DNA of 38,601 nt from Pelosinus fermentans (GTDB taxonomy: Bacteria > Bacillota > Negativicutes > DSM-13327), in contig DJJR01000061.1 of NCBI GenBank assembly GCA_002434245.1, forward strand, positions 1-38,601, read 5' to 3'. Both the position numbers and the translations under genes were made by a program. Below are positions 9,144 to 18,147 of the stretch, one piece after another. The notes under the pieces were generated by a model, which did no database searches, had not been told where the DNA came from, and was given only the letters and a program-made list of their open reading frames with translations. The first letter of the stretch is position 1. Every line of letters starts with the position of its first letter.

Positions 9144-10646
9144 ATGTCAATTAATCTTACGACACCAGAAGCCCAAATAAGAGAAAACAGATTATCCTCT
9201 ATAACCGGTTACAAAGGTTCTATAAAAGATTTGGCGGCGCAAGCTGGTGGATGCTCTTTAAAAAGTGGGGAACGAGGTTTCACGCAGACAACTGCTTGCA
9301 GCTTAGGTTGTGCTCAGGGACAATTAGTATTGATTAAAGATGCTGCAGTAGTTGGCCATAGTGCCATTGGATGCGGCTCAGATACGATACAAAGTAATAT
9401 AAACAATCGCCGCGGTCAATTTTCTAGAGAGCTAGAATATACCAATATTAATTATATTAATACCAACATGACGGAAGAAGCCACTGTCTTTGGTGGTGCT
9501 GCTAAACTTAGAGAGGGTATACGAGAAGCCTATAGGCGGTTTAACCCTAAAGTAATATTTGTGACAACATCCTGCGTATCCGGGATCATTGGAGAAAATG
9601 TTAGTGGAATACTGGAAGGATTAGCAGAAGAAATACCAGTACCTTTAGTTCCTGTTCATTGCGAAGGTTTTCGTTCTAAACTGTGGGCATCGGGGTTTGA
9701 TGCAGCGTTTCACGCTATCTTGACATATATTGTTAAACCAGCCGAGCAAAAGAACCCGAATCTGATCAATATTATTAACTTTTCCGGTATTGGCAGAAAA
9801 GAGGTTGTCCGATTACTGGGTCGTTTAGGTTTAGTACCACAATTTCTCGTTCAATTCACGACTGTGGACCAACTAAGCAAAATATCAGAAGCGGCAGCGA
9901 CTCTCAGCTTTTGCGGAACCTTGGGAAGTTATTTAGCCAGCGGTCTGGAAGAACATTTTGGTGTTCCCTACATCAAATCCTTACAACCACATGGAATCGC
10001 TGGTATCAATAGCTGGCTAAGAGAATTAGGGAATGTACTGGGAAGAGAAGATGAGGTTGAAAAACTCATTGCGGAAGAAACCGCTGCCATCGCTCCAGAG
10101 TTAGAGGAATTAAGGGAGAAGCTGACGGGTAAGCGAGTGGTCATTGGTATGGGACCAAGCTTTTCCCAAAATTATACGAGACTATTGCAAGAGCTTGCCT
10201 TAGAAGTGATATGGGCAGCAAGCTGGCATTTTGATCAGCGTCATGATTATGGTGAGATTCCGGCTACGATTTTAGATCTTGCTAAAAATGAAAAAGATAT
10301 TCCTGCTTGTGTCAGTGAGCTTCAAGTTCATGAAATCAACAATCTACTGAGACAATTAAAACCAGATCTGTTTGTTTGCAGGCATCCTGGCATGGCAATT
10401 TGGTCTGCTAAACTAGGAATACCTACTATTTTTATTAATGATGAATATCAATCTTTCGGTTACCAAGGTTTAATTAATTTTGGCAATCGCGTTGCGGATA
10501 CTCTAGCCAATCCAACTTTTGTCCAATATCTTGCTAGTAAAATTAAGCTGCCTTATACGAACTGGTGGTTGGAACAAGATGCCTTTACATTTTTGGGTGA
10601 GGCGCCTCCGAAGAAGAAAGAACGAATTACTAAGGCGGTGGTGTAG
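9144..10646 (+). CDS. nitrogenase-like catalytic subunit, NifD/MarD type (D3)
   Basis: Alpha-type subunit, 500 aa, intact. Key residues: Cys52 and Cys56 (ACSLGCAQG), Cys77 in HSAIGCGSD, Cys144 in TSCVSGIIGEN, CEGFR at 173-177, and the cofactor-type Cys257 in LSFCGTLGSYLASGLEEHFG. The segment QPHGIAGINSWLRELG follows. The NifD His442 position is Phe in EYQSFGYQG. A short charged C-terminal tail (PPKKKERITK) is longer than in D1 and D2. ATG 9144 follows AAGGGG at about 9130 with good spacing; a TTG in frame at 9135 is less likely. The stop TAG shares its last base with the GTG start of K3, so the two are translationally coupled. Probably an organosulfur-type reductase; the substrate is unknown. 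Confidence 0.88.
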   Translation: MSINLTTPEAQIRENRLSSITGYKGSIKDLAAQAGGCSLKSGERGFTQTTACSLGCAQGQLVLIKDAAVVGHSAIGCGSDTIQSNINNRRGQFSRELEYTNINYINTNMTEEATVFGGAAKLREGIREAYRRFNPKVIFVTTSCVSGIIGENVSGILEGLAEEIPVPLVPVHCEGFRSKLWASGFDAAFHAILTYIVKPAEQKNPNLINIINFSGIGRKEVVRLLGRLGLVPQFLVQFTTVDQLSKISEAAATLSFCGTLGSYLASGLEEHFGVPYIKSLQPHGIAGINSWLRELGNVLGREDEVEKLIAEETAAIAPELEELREKLTGKRVVIGMGPSFSQNYTRLLQELALEVIWAASWHFDQRHDYGEIPATILDLAKNEKDIPACVSELQVHEINNLLRQLKPDLFVCRHPGMAIWSAKLGIPTIFINDEYQSFGYQGLINFGNRVADTLANPTFVQYLASKIKLPYTNWWLEQDAFTFLGEAPPKKKERITKAVV

Positions 10647-11983
10647 TGGCTAAAGCTGCTAAGAAGATTAAAGTAATTGAACAAGTACGATACTCTTGTG
10701 CTTTGGCTGCCCTGCATTTTGTTTTGGCGATTGATAGGGCGGTCCCCATTCTTCATGCTGGTCCTGGCTGCGGTCAAAGATTATCGACAGCATTAAGCAC
10801 TACGAATGGTTACCAAGGTACTGGCTATGCAGGGGGGCATGCTATGCCCTGCACCAACAGTACAGAAGCAGAAGTTATATTTGGCGGTGAAAAAAAATTA
10901 AAAGAGTTAATCACTCATAGTCTAGAAGTAATGGATGCGGATTTATATGTGGTTCTTACTGGGTGCACAGCTGATATCGTGGGTGATGATTCCACAGAAG
11001 TGGCAAGGGGATTCCAAAAACAAGGTAAACCAGTGGTTTGCGCTCAGACAGGAGGATTTAGCGGTAATAATTTTGTTGGACACGAATTAATACTCGGTGC
11101 TATCATTGATCAATACTTGCAGCCTTCAGAAGAGATAGAACCTGGTTTGGTCAATGTTTTTTCTATCGTTCCTTACTATGATGCTTTCTGGACCGGGAAT
11201 CTAGAGGAAATTCGTAAGTTACTAGAAGCAATTGGCTTAAAAGCCAATATCATTTTTGGACCTGGCGGCGGAGTGGATGCACTGGACAAGGTCCCTAAAG
11301 CACAGTTCAATTTATTATTGTCATCCTGGATTGGTTTAACCAATGTTAAACAATTAGAAGAAAAATTAAGTACTCCTTATTTACATTATCCAGCTCTGCC
11401 AATTGGACCGACTGAGACGAGTAAGTTTCTGCGAGCCGTTGGTAAATGTGCAGGACTGCCATCAGAGCAGGTGGAAGCCTCTATTACGGAATTGGAAAAA
11501 CCTTATGATTATTATATTGAAAGATCAGCTGATTATTTACTACAAGCACGGGTAGGATTACCGAGCCGATTTATCACGATTTCTGATAGTTTTTACGCAC
11601 TGGGAATTTCTAAATTCTTAGTGAATGATCTTGGTCTTTTGCCAGGAACTCAGTTTATCATTGATAATATTCCTGCAAAATACCAGGCAGACTTAGAAGA
11701 AGAGTTTAAAAATTTAAGTCCAACGATTTCTGCGAACGTAGTATTTACCAATGACAGTGGAACCATTCGCGAGAAGTTAAGAGAAACGAAGTTCCGTGGT
11801 AAACCACTAATTCTTGGAAGTGCTTGGGATCAAATGATCGCCAAAGAGCTGAATGGATATCAGTTAAGTGTTTCTTTCCCTGTTGCGGATCGATTTATAT
11901 TAAATAGCACCTACATCGGCTATAATGGAGCCTTACGTTTGGCCGAAGATATTTTTTCTGTGTTGGTAAGTTCAAATTATTAA
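10646..11983 (+). CDS. nitrogenase-like catalytic subunit, NifK/MarK type (K3)
   Basis: Beta-type partner of D3, 445 aa, starting at GTG 10646 that overlaps the D3 stop by one base. P-cluster-type cysteines: Cys18 (SCALAA), Cys42 (HAGPGCGQR) and Cys107 (LTGCTADIVGDD), plus Cys69 in MPCTN. The N-terminus carries a short basic extension (AKAAKKIK) not found in K1, K2 or K5. C-terminal family elements SAWDQMIAKE and IGYNGALRLAEDIFS are intact. Together with D3 this is one of the two clearly complete D-K pairs in standard order (the other is D1K1). Downstream lies a hairpin that mainly terminates purB from the other strand. Confidence 0.88.
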   Translation: MAKAAKKIKVIEQVRYSCALAALHFVLAIDRAVPILHAGPGCGQRLSTALSTTNGYQGTGYAGGHAMPCTNSTEAEVIFGGEKKLKELITHSLEVMDADLYVVLTGCTADIVGDDSTEVARGFQKQGKPVVCAQTGGFSGNNFVGHELILGAIIDQYLQPSEEIEPGLVNVFSIVPYYDAFWTGNLEEIRKLLEAIGLKANIIFGPGGGVDALDKVPKAQFNLLLSSWIGLTNVKQLEEKLSTPYLHYPALPIGPTETSKFLRAVGKCAGLPSEQVEASITELEKPYDYYIERSADYLLQARVGLPSRFITISDSFYALGISKFLVNDLGLLPGTQFIIDNIPAKYQADLEEEFKNLSPTISANVVFTNDSGTIREKLRETKFRGKPLILGSAWDQMIAKELNGYQLSVSFPVADRFILNSTYIGYNGALRLAEDIFSVLVSSNY

Positions 11984-12113
11984 TAAAAATCATTGGCAAT
12001 AATCTTAGGAATTAATCATTAATAGTTACTTGATCATCTGTTTTAATTACTGGAAGTGAGACTCTTAGGGTGGCAGTTTAGTTTGACAGAAGAGAGGATC
12101 AATTGAGTAGCAA

Positions 12114-12155
12114 GAAAAAAATGAACTGCCGCCTGGATCTGAAGGCGGCAGTTCA
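12114..12155 (-). terminator. purB terminator
   Basis: Inverted repeat TGAACTGCCGCCT / AGGCGGCAGTTCA (12122-12134 and 12143-12155). On the minus strand it is followed by a run of seven T (plus-strand A run 12114-12121), giving a strong intrinsic terminator for purB. It may also stop K3 transcripts. Confidence 0.8.
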
Positions 12156-12176
12156 CTTTAGAGTATTGACGTTTTC

Positions 12177-13535
12177 TTACTTTATGTGCTTAACCAGTTC
12201 TACAGCCAAGCCGATATACTTTTGCGGCGTTAAAGCGAGTAAGCGAGTTTTATCTTCTTTTGGCAATTCTACGCTTTCGATAAAAGAACGAATTTCTGCT
12301 TCCCCAATTACTTTTCCTCGAGTAATTTCTTTTAACTTATCATAGGCATTCGTATGTCCATGCTTACGCATCACGGTTTGTACAGCTTCTGACAGGACCT
12401 CCCAAGCATCAGTCAAGTGACTTTCAATAACCTGATTATTAGCCAGGGTTTTGCCAAAACCTTTTAAAGCATAAGATAAGGCTATATGAGAATATCCAAT
12501 AGCAGCTCCTATATTGCGCTGCGCCGAGGAGTCGCTAAGATCTCTTTGTAAGCGGGATATAGGCAGTTTATTTGCCAGATGATCCAGTAGCGCGTTACTA
12601 AGCCCCAAATTTGCCTCTGAGTTCTCAAAATCGATAGGGTTGACTTTATGAGGCATGGTCGATGAGCCAACTTCACCGCTTATGGTTTTTTGTTTAAAAT
12701 AACCCAAAGAGATATACAGCCACATATCTCGGTCAAAATCCAGGACAATATTATTAAAACGGTTGATGGCATGAAAACACTCTGCCACATAATCATGAGA
12801 TTCTATTTGGGTTGTCAGCGGATTGTATTCCAGACCCAGTCCCTCGACGAAATTCTTGGCAACATTTTCCCAGTCGATTTCAGGATAGGCAATTTGATGA
12901 GCGTTAAAGTTACCAACGGCTCCATTGAATTTTCCTAGAAACTCAAGACTGCGGATTTGTTTCAACTGTCGATTCCATCTGTATACAAATACAGCAAGCT
13001 CTTTTCCCATAGTGGTAGGAGACGCAGATTGTCCATGAGTATGTGCCAGCATCGCAACGTCTTTTAAGGCTTCGGCTTTGTTTGCCACTTCGGCAGCAAG
13101 CTCTTTGGCTGCTGGCAGCCAAACTTTATGGATGCCGTCCTTTAGCATTAATGCATAGGATAAGTTGTTGATATCCTCAGAGGTACAAGAAAAATGAATA
13201 AACTCAAGAACATCAGATAATGAAGTCGTACTCAGTGTATCTCTTAAGAAATATTCAACAGCTTTCACATCATGATTCGTAATTTTTTCGATCGCCTTAA
13301 TTTTTAAAGCAACTTCTTCATCAAAAGAAGTAACAATCTTTCGCAGCAACTGTACTTCAGCAGATGTAAAAGTACGTACTTGAGTGAATGCGGAGTTAGA
13401 TGCCATGGTAATCAGCCATTCAATTTCTATATGGGTGCGATATTTCATTAATGCCCATTCTGAAAAAAAGTCGCCTAATGGTTTGGTAACAGATTCATAG
13501 CGTCCGTCAAGCGGAGTTAAAGATTTAATACTCAT
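12177..13535 (-). CDS. purB: adenylosuccinate lyase
   Basis: Cytoplasmic purine enzyme of the fumarase/aspartase superfamily, 452 aa. It cleaves SAICAR to AICAR and adenylosuccinate to AMP, releasing fumarate. The N-terminus SLTPLDGRYESVTKPL and overall length match the long, E. coli-type PurB. The superfamily signature appears as GSSTMPHKVNPIDFEN, with HTHGQSASPTTMGKE upstream and SDSSAQRN downstream, covering the three active-site regions. It sits alone on the minus strand between two nitrogenase-like operons, has its own terminator and shows none of the common leader. It therefore looks like a housekeeping gene interrupting the cluster. Confidence 0.93.
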   Translation of the reverse strand: MSIKSLTPLDGRYESVTKPLGDFFSEWALMKYRTHIEIEWLITMASNSAFTQVRTFTSAEVQLLRKIVTSFDEEVALKIKAIEKITNHDVKAVEYFLRDTLSTTSLSDVLEFIHFSCTSEDINNLSYALMLKDGIHKVWLPAAKELAAEVANKAEALKDVAMLAHTHGQSASPTTMGKELAVFVYRWNRQLKQIRSLEFLGKFNGAVGNFNAHQIAYPEIDWENVAKNFVEGLGLEYNPLTTQIESHDYVAECFHAINRFNNIVLDFDRDMWLYISLGYFKQKTISGEVGSSTMPHKVNPIDFENSEANLGLSNALLDHLANKLPISRLQRDLSDSSAQRNIGAAIGYSHIALSYALKGFGKTLANNQVIESHLTDAWEVLSEAVQTVMRKHGHTNAYDKLKEITRGKVIGEAEIRSFIESVELPKEDKTRLLALTPQKYIGLAVELVKHIK

Positions 13536-13780
13536 AAATACCCTCTTTATTCTATAGATTTTTGTGAAAACCCTAAGTAAGCAGCGAAAGTGTAAGATAC
13601 GTTTTTGGGTTGCTAGTATTATTTTATCACTATAGTCAAACTTTTTCCAAGAAGAAATATCGTGTTTCGATATATATTGTCAAAAAGATAGTGATATTTA
13701 TCCTTTGGAAAGCAATAAATATACATTTTAGAAGATAATGTGTTTTAAAAATGTCTGGGAAGAAATTAGTGTTAAGACTA

Positions 13781-13809
13781 TTGACAGGATAAGAAATAAG
13801 ATATATTCT
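13781..13809 (+). promoter_or_regulatory. upstream candidate promoter of KR-DR-cysK
   Basis: TTGACA (13781-13786), 17-nt spacer, TATTCT (13804-13809). A second promoter follows at 13855. The stretch 13560-13780 otherwise holds only AT-rich sequence in which I see no convincing gene. Confidence 0.5.
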
Positions 13810-13854
13810 AGAAATCATTAAGACGATTCTAGATCAATTACCTGAGATGAAGCA

Positions 13855-13883
13855 TTGACTTTCAAGCAGGTAAAGTGTGTAAT
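13855..13883 (+). promoter_or_regulatory. promoter of KR-DR-cysK
   Basis: TTGACT (13855-13860), 17-nt spacer, TGTAAT (13878-13883), about 25 nt before the attenuator leader, the same arrangement as at the other units. Confidence 0.6.
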
Positions 13884-13908
13884 CGCTAAGAGAATTGAAT
13901 AGCATCCA

Positions 13909-13964
13909 TTAACTGACTGAGAATAAAAGAGGTTAAACTACAAAATAGTAGTTTGACCTCTTTT
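13909..13964 (+). promoter_or_regulatory. attenuator leader of KR-DR-cysK (weakest hairpin)
   Basis: Contains CTGACTGAG, an A-rich loop and AAGAGG. The terminator is a 17-bp stem, AAAAGAGGTTAAACTAC (13925-13941) with GTAGTTTGACCTCTTTT (13948-13964). The small upstream hairpin is poor (CT/AG only). Alternatively TTAAC (13909-13913) can pair with GTTAA inside the terminator arm, which would be an antiterminator. Confidence 0.55.
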
Positions 13965-14081
13965 GTGTTTACACATACAAATAAAAATTTAAAGCTCTTC
14001 ATTACAATTGCTCATACTATTCAATTCTTTTTTATGATGGTTATTTGCATTATTATATTATTCATTTTAGGAGGTTGCTAA

Positions 14082-15422
14082 ATGTCTACTTTTATCGAAC
14101 GCGCAAAAGTTACCTGTGCTCTCGGTGGTGCCATTGTTACTCTGTCAGCATTGCCAAAAGCAGTTCCCATCGTTCATGCATCTGGAGGGTGTGCAGGTAC
14201 ATTGTCGGGTACCTATAATCTGGCAAGCGGCTATAAAGGTTCCGGGTATTGTGGCGGAACGATGATACCTACATCTAATATTGTCGAAAACGATATCGTT
14301 TTTGGCGGTGAAGAACGATTGGAAGAGCAGATTATCAACACTGTGAAGATAATAGATGCTGATCTTTATTTTGTGGTGACGGGCTGCCAGGTGGAAATCA
14401 TTGGTGATGATGCAGTGGGAGTGACCCATCGCTATAGAAACGATAAAGCGACAGTGCTTGCTGCCAATACACCAGGTTTTTTAGGCGATAGTTTTAAAGG
14501 GTATGAGGCAGTGCTAAGTACGATCGCAGCTGAGTTAGTTGAAAAGAAAGACGTAAAAGAAAAAAAGACGATTACTATTCTGGGAATTGTGCCTGGTCAG
14601 GATGTCTTTTATCGGGGGAATATTAGAGAAATCGAAAGATTGCTAAACCAATTGGGGATAAAAGCAAATACCTTCTTTGGTGACGGAGAAACGATTGAAA
14701 AAATAAGAAATTACGGTGATGCTTCATTAACCGTTGTTTTATCTGAGAATTACGGCATTGAGACTGCAAGGGTTTTCGAACAAATTCATCAGATTCCTTA
14801 TATAACGGCAGACCTTCCCATTGGTGCAAGCAGAACCGATGCATTCTTACATAAAATTGGTGAACGATTGGGGATTGAGCCAGCTGAGATCGAGGCGCTT
14901 CTTGCAAAAGAACGAAAATATTATTATAGCTACATCGAAAGAATTTTGGATATTTATACGGATTTGGACTTTCAAAGATATGCCATTATTTCTGCTGACA
15001 CAAACTATGCATTTCCATTAACAAGCTTCCTGGCTGATGACTTAGGCTGGATTCCCCATATCGTCGTCATTCATGATGATATTGACGATCTACGTAAAAA
15101 AGAATATGAATTAAAGTTCAAACAGCTTGGCTCTGAAACGAAACCCAAAGTGGTATTCGAGCTGCAGGCTGGGCAGCTTCTCAATCATGTACGAAAAAGT
15201 TGGAAATACAACCAGAATGATAAGTATTTTGATGCCCTCAGTCCAGCTTTTCTTGTCGGCAGCAGCCTTGAAGCGAGTGTGGCGCAAAAGCTTGGAGCTG
15301 GCTTTCTTCCTGTAGTATTCCCAATCACAAACCGGGCTGTTTTAGATAGAGGATATACGGGTTACAAGGGTGGCTTAACTCTAACGGAAGACATTATTTC
15401 AGCGCTTGTCAGCGATCGATAA
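14082..15422 (+). CDS. nitrogenase-like subunit, NifK type, divergent (KR)
   Basis: Beta-type subunit of 446 aa that precedes its D-type partner, the reverse of the other four pairs. P-cluster-type cysteines are Cys12 (TCALGG), Cys37 (HASGGCAGT) and Cys102 (VTGCQVEIIGDD). The Cys in the IPCTN motif of K1-K3 and K5 is missing (IPTSN), while Cys57 occurs instead in GYCGG. The C-terminus VGSSLEASVAQK and TGYKGGLTLTEDIIS are family-like. Start ATG follows AGGAGG 6-12 nt upstream. DR begins 19 nt downstream and cysK after that, giving a three-gene unit. Possible roles: a reductase for another substrate, or a NifEN-like scaffold for cluster maturation. The sequence does not decide. Confidence 0.82.
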   Translation: MSTFIERAKVTCALGGAIVTLSALPKAVPIVHASGGCAGTLSGTYNLASGYKGSGYCGGTMIPTSNIVENDIVFGGEERLEEQIINTVKIIDADLYFVVTGCQVEIIGDDAVGVTHRYRNDKATVLAANTPGFLGDSFKGYEAVLSTIAAELVEKKDVKEKKTITILGIVPGQDVFYRGNIREIERLLNQLGIKANTFFGDGETIEKIRNYGDASLTVVLSENYGIETARVFEQIHQIPYITADLPIGASRTDAFLHKIGERLGIEPAEIEALLAKERKYYYSYIERILDIYTDLDFQRYAIISADTNYAFPLTSFLADDLGWIPHIVVIHDDIDDLRKKEYELKFKQLGSETKPKVVFELQAGQLLNHVRKSWKYNQNDKYFDALSPAFLVGSSLEASVAQKLGAGFLPVVFPITNRAVLDRGYTGYKGGLTLTEDIISALVSDR

Positions 15423-15441
15423 TTATGAGGGGGTATAATAC

Positions 15442-16974
15442 ATGTCTAAATTGACAGAAGGTCTTACATATGATTATTTATCTGCCGAAGCAGCACCTAC
15501 CAGAGAGGCTCGAATCGAGACATGCAACGCATTTGGTGGTTCCTGCAATAGTTTAAGAACAGGAATGGGAACTGGCTGCAGCAAAAATAACAGCAGGAAA
15601 TTTGCTCAGGGCGGTGGCTGTCAATTAAACTTGGCACTGGGGATTGTTAGTAGTTTTCAAAATGTAGTAGTCATCATTCACGGACCTCTTGGCTGCGGTT
15701 CTAATAATCTAGGAAGAGCCGGAACCAGGAAAACTGCCAGAATACTAAAGCAAAGACCAACAACTACTGATACCATATGGATACAAACCAATTTGGATGA
15801 CACAGATGTTATTACAGGCGGTATTGAGAAATTGCGTCAAGCAGTTTTGTATGCTGAGCAAGAATATCGTCCAGATGCCATTATTATAGGCAATAGTTGT
15901 GTACCTGGTATTATAGGGGACGATATTGATACTCTATTAAATGAGCTTGATGGGCAGATTGCTGCAAAAGTTGTGCCGATCCATTGTGAAGGGTTTAAAA
16001 GCAAATATGTTGCGACAGGTTATGATTCTGCATATCATGGTGTATTGAAAAAAATGGTGGAGCCAATACAACGATATGAGAAAGCACTTCCCAATGAACT
16101 TGCAGATTCAAACGAAAAATACCGTCATAGTAAAATTGTGAATCTTTTCAATGTCGGTTCTACAAGTTACGGCGATGAGGTCGAGTTGTCAAGACTTCTT
16201 ACAGCTCTTGGTTTAGAGGTGCGGGTATTGCCTTTGTATTCCAGCGTTGAAGAAATTTCCCGCATCAGCGAAGCAGCACTGAACATCAGCATTTGTGCGA
16301 CTCATGATGATTATCTTCTCGGTCATTTGAAAGAACGTTTTGGCACAGAATATATTATTGATACGCTGCCCATTGGGATAAAAAATACCAACCAATGGCT
16401 TAGGGTAATTGCAAAATTCTTTAAGCTGGAAAAGGAAGTGGAAAAGCTGATTGCGATTGAAACGGCACAATTGGAAGAAGCTTTAGAACCATTTAAAAAA
16501 GTTCTAAAGGGAAAAAGTGTATTTGTTGGCGGTGGTGAGACACGCATCTTTACTACTGGCGAATTGTATCAGTCATTGGGAATGAGGGTTGTAGGATTAA
16601 AACCGCATAATTTTGATCGTTTTGCTATTCCGATGATCGATAGTATTGATGATCAGGAAGCTGTTATTGACGTTGCACCAGGACAGCCCGCAGAAGAGCT
16701 GGTTATTCTTAGCAGGCTTAAGCCAGACCTGTATGTCGGTCATGCCCAAGCAAATGCATGGATAACGAAATTGGGCATTCCTACTGTTCCTTTATTTGGT
16801 CAATCCTTTAATTATATGGGTTATTCCGGCGCTTTTGAGCTGGCAAGAAAAGCAGCAAGAGTGCTGAAAAATACATCCCTGTCAAAAAAGATAGTGTCAA
16901 ATGTTGCATTGCCGTTTCGTCCCATTTGGTTTGAAAGCAATCCCTTTGACAATATCAAAGAAGCGAAGGTTTAA
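15442..16974 (+). CDS. nitrogenase-like subunit, NifD/NifE type, divergent (DR)
   Basis: Alpha-type subunit, 510 aa, the longest D-like protein here and the most divergent. The N-terminus is unusually Cys- and Gly-rich (Cys28, Cys35, Cys46, Cys60). The core keeps Cys85 in HGPLGCGSN, the NSCVPGIIGDD motif (Cys153), HCEGFKS, and a cofactor-type Cys in ISICATHDDYLLGHLKERFG. The NifD His442 position reads NYMGYSG, so Met. An insertion around residues 205-235 (charged, ending before KIVNLFNVGSTSYGDE) separates it from D1-D4. It starts 19 nt after KR behind GAGGGGG, and cysK follows 38 nt after its stop. Reductase or scaffold are both open. Confidence 0.82.
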   Translation: MSKLTEGLTYDYLSAEAAPTREARIETCNAFGGSCNSLRTGMGTGCSKNNSRKFAQGGGCQLNLALGIVSSFQNVVVIIHGPLGCGSNNLGRAGTRKTARILKQRPTTTDTIWIQTNLDDTDVITGGIEKLRQAVLYAEQEYRPDAIIIGNSCVPGIIGDDIDTLLNELDGQIAAKVVPIHCEGFKSKYVATGYDSAYHGVLKKMVEPIQRYEKALPNELADSNEKYRHSKIVNLFNVGSTSYGDEVELSRLLTALGLEVRVLPLYSSVEEISRISEAALNISICATHDDYLLGHLKERFGTEYIIDTLPIGIKNTNQWLRVIAKFFKLEKEVEKLIAIETAQLEEALEPFKKVLKGKSVFVGGGETRIFTTGELYQSLGMRVVGLKPHNFDRFAIPMIDSIDDQEAVIDVAPGQPAEELVILSRLKPDLYVGHAQANAWITKLGIPTVPLFGQSFNYMGYSGAFELARKAARVLKNTSLSKKIVSNVALPFRPIWFESNPFDNIKEAKV

Positions 16975-17012
16975 AATAGTGAAAGCACATAAAAATTACA
17001 GGAGGAATTATA

Positions 17013-17975
17013 ATGGCTGCTATCGTAGATAATCTGACTGAACTAATAGGCAATACTCCTTTATTGCGACCAAATTCTTTTGCTAAGCTGGCAAAATTAA
17101 ATAGCGAATTATTATTGAAACTTGAATATTTTAATCCTTTAGGCAGTGTAAAAGATCGAATTGGTAACGCAATGGTCAGAGATGCTGAACTAAAAGGTTT
17201 GCTCAAGAAACAAACGGTAATCATTGAGCCTACAAGTGGTAATACTGGTGTCGGTCTTGCTTTTGTAGCTGCGGCAAAAGGATATCGGATCATCCTTACC
17301 ATGCCGGATACGATGAGTTTGGAACGGCGGACTTTATTGAAAGCTCTTGGAGCAGAACTAGTGCTCACTCCTGGTGCCGATGGGATGAAGGGGGCAATTC
17401 GCAAAGCGGAAGAACTTTCTACCCAGATTCCAGATTCTATCATCTTGCAGCAATTTAACAATCCTGCAAATCCTGCAATTCATAAGGAAACAACAGGAGA
17501 AGAAATCTGGCGTGACACAGGGGGCAAGATTGATATTTTTGTAGCTGGTGTGGGTACAGGAGGAACGGTTACAGGAGTGGGAGAAGTGCTAAAAGAGAAA
17601 AATCCCAATATCCAGATTGTAGCAGTAGAGCCGAATGATTCCCCCGTCTTGTCAGGGGGAAATCCTGGCCCTCATCAGATTCAAGGTATAGGGGCGGGCT
17701 TTGTGCCTAAAGTTCTTAATTTTGAGCTTATTGATGAAGTTTTTAAAGTGAAAAATGATGAGGCCATTGATACTGCTCGAGTGCTTGCTAGAGTGGAAGG
17801 ATTGCTAGTGGGGATTTCTTCTGGTGCTACTGCATTTGCGGCTGCCCAAATTGCCAAACGACCAGAGAATGCAGGTAAAACGGTGGTTGCATTGCTTCCC
17901 GACACAGGTGAAAGATATTTATCAACGGTTCTTTTTAAAGACTTGACAGATGAAGTTAGTAAGTACTGGAGTTAA
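17013..17975 (+). CDS. cysK: cysteine synthase (O-acetylserine sulfhydrylase)
   Basis: PLP-dependent cytoplasmic enzyme, 320 aa, that makes L-cysteine from O-acetylserine and sulfide. Visible: the PLP lysine Lys47 in [11 protein letters not shown], the substrate-binding loop PTSGNTG at 73-79, [15 protein letters not shown] for phosphate binding, and the [11 protein letters not shown] and [12 protein letters not shown] segments of the CysK/CysM family. ATG follows AGGAGG. Its place 38 nt behind KR-DR, with no terminator between, suggests that sulfide (or a thiol) released by the nitrogenase-like enzyme is captured into cysteine. The enzyme assignment is firm; the channeling idea is inference. 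CysM-type specificity cannot be excluded. Confidence 0.94.
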   Translation: MAAIVDNLTELIGNTPLLRPNSFAKLAKLNSELLLKLEYFNPLGSVKDRIGNAMVRDAELKGLLKKQTVIIEPTSGNTGVGLAFVAAAKGYRIILTMPDTMSLERRTLLKALGAELVLTPGADGMKGAIRKAEELSTQIPDSIILQQFNNPANPAIHKETTGEEIWRDTGGKIDIFVAGVGTGGTVTGVGEVLKEKNPNIQIVAVEPNDSPVLSGGNPGPHQIQGIGAGFVPKVLNFELIDEVFKVKNDEAIDTARVLARVEGLLVGISSGATAFAAAQIAKRPENAGKTVVALLPDTGERYLSTVLFKDLTDEVSKYWS

Positions 17976-17982
17976 AAAGGAC

Positions 17983-18011
17983 TTGAATTCTAATTCCAAA
18001 TGCAGTAATAT
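17983..18011 (+). promoter_or_regulatory. promoter of desulfurase-ThiF unit
   Basis: TTGAAT (17983-17988), 17-nt spacer, TAATAT (18006-18011), only a few bases before the leader GA. Confidence 0.6.
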
Positions 18012-18017
18012 TTAAAC

Positions 18018-18110
18018 GACTAGTAATTTAGAAAAACAAAATTAGGACTGAGAAGATATTTAAGGCTAAGATCGTTGTATCCTGATAAAGGAGATGTCTT
18101 AGTCTTTTTT
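18018..18110 (+). promoter_or_regulatory. attenuator leader of desulfurase-ThiF unit
   Basis: GACTAG, then stem TAATTT (18024-18029), A-rich loop, AAATTA (18039-18044), GG. Terminator arms GACTGAGA (18046-18053) and TCTTAGTC (18097-18104) enclose a longer internal structure and end in T7. This copy has the longest terminator loop. Confidence 0.62.
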
Positions 18111-18147
18111 AGATTTGTAGTTTAAATAGTAGGAAGGTGTAGTTTCT

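Noticed and set aside
13636..13818. Sixty-codon open frame on the minus strand upstream of purB
   Set aside because: No ribosome binding site, low-complexity AT-rich coding and no recognisable domain; it overlaps the promoter region of the KR unit.
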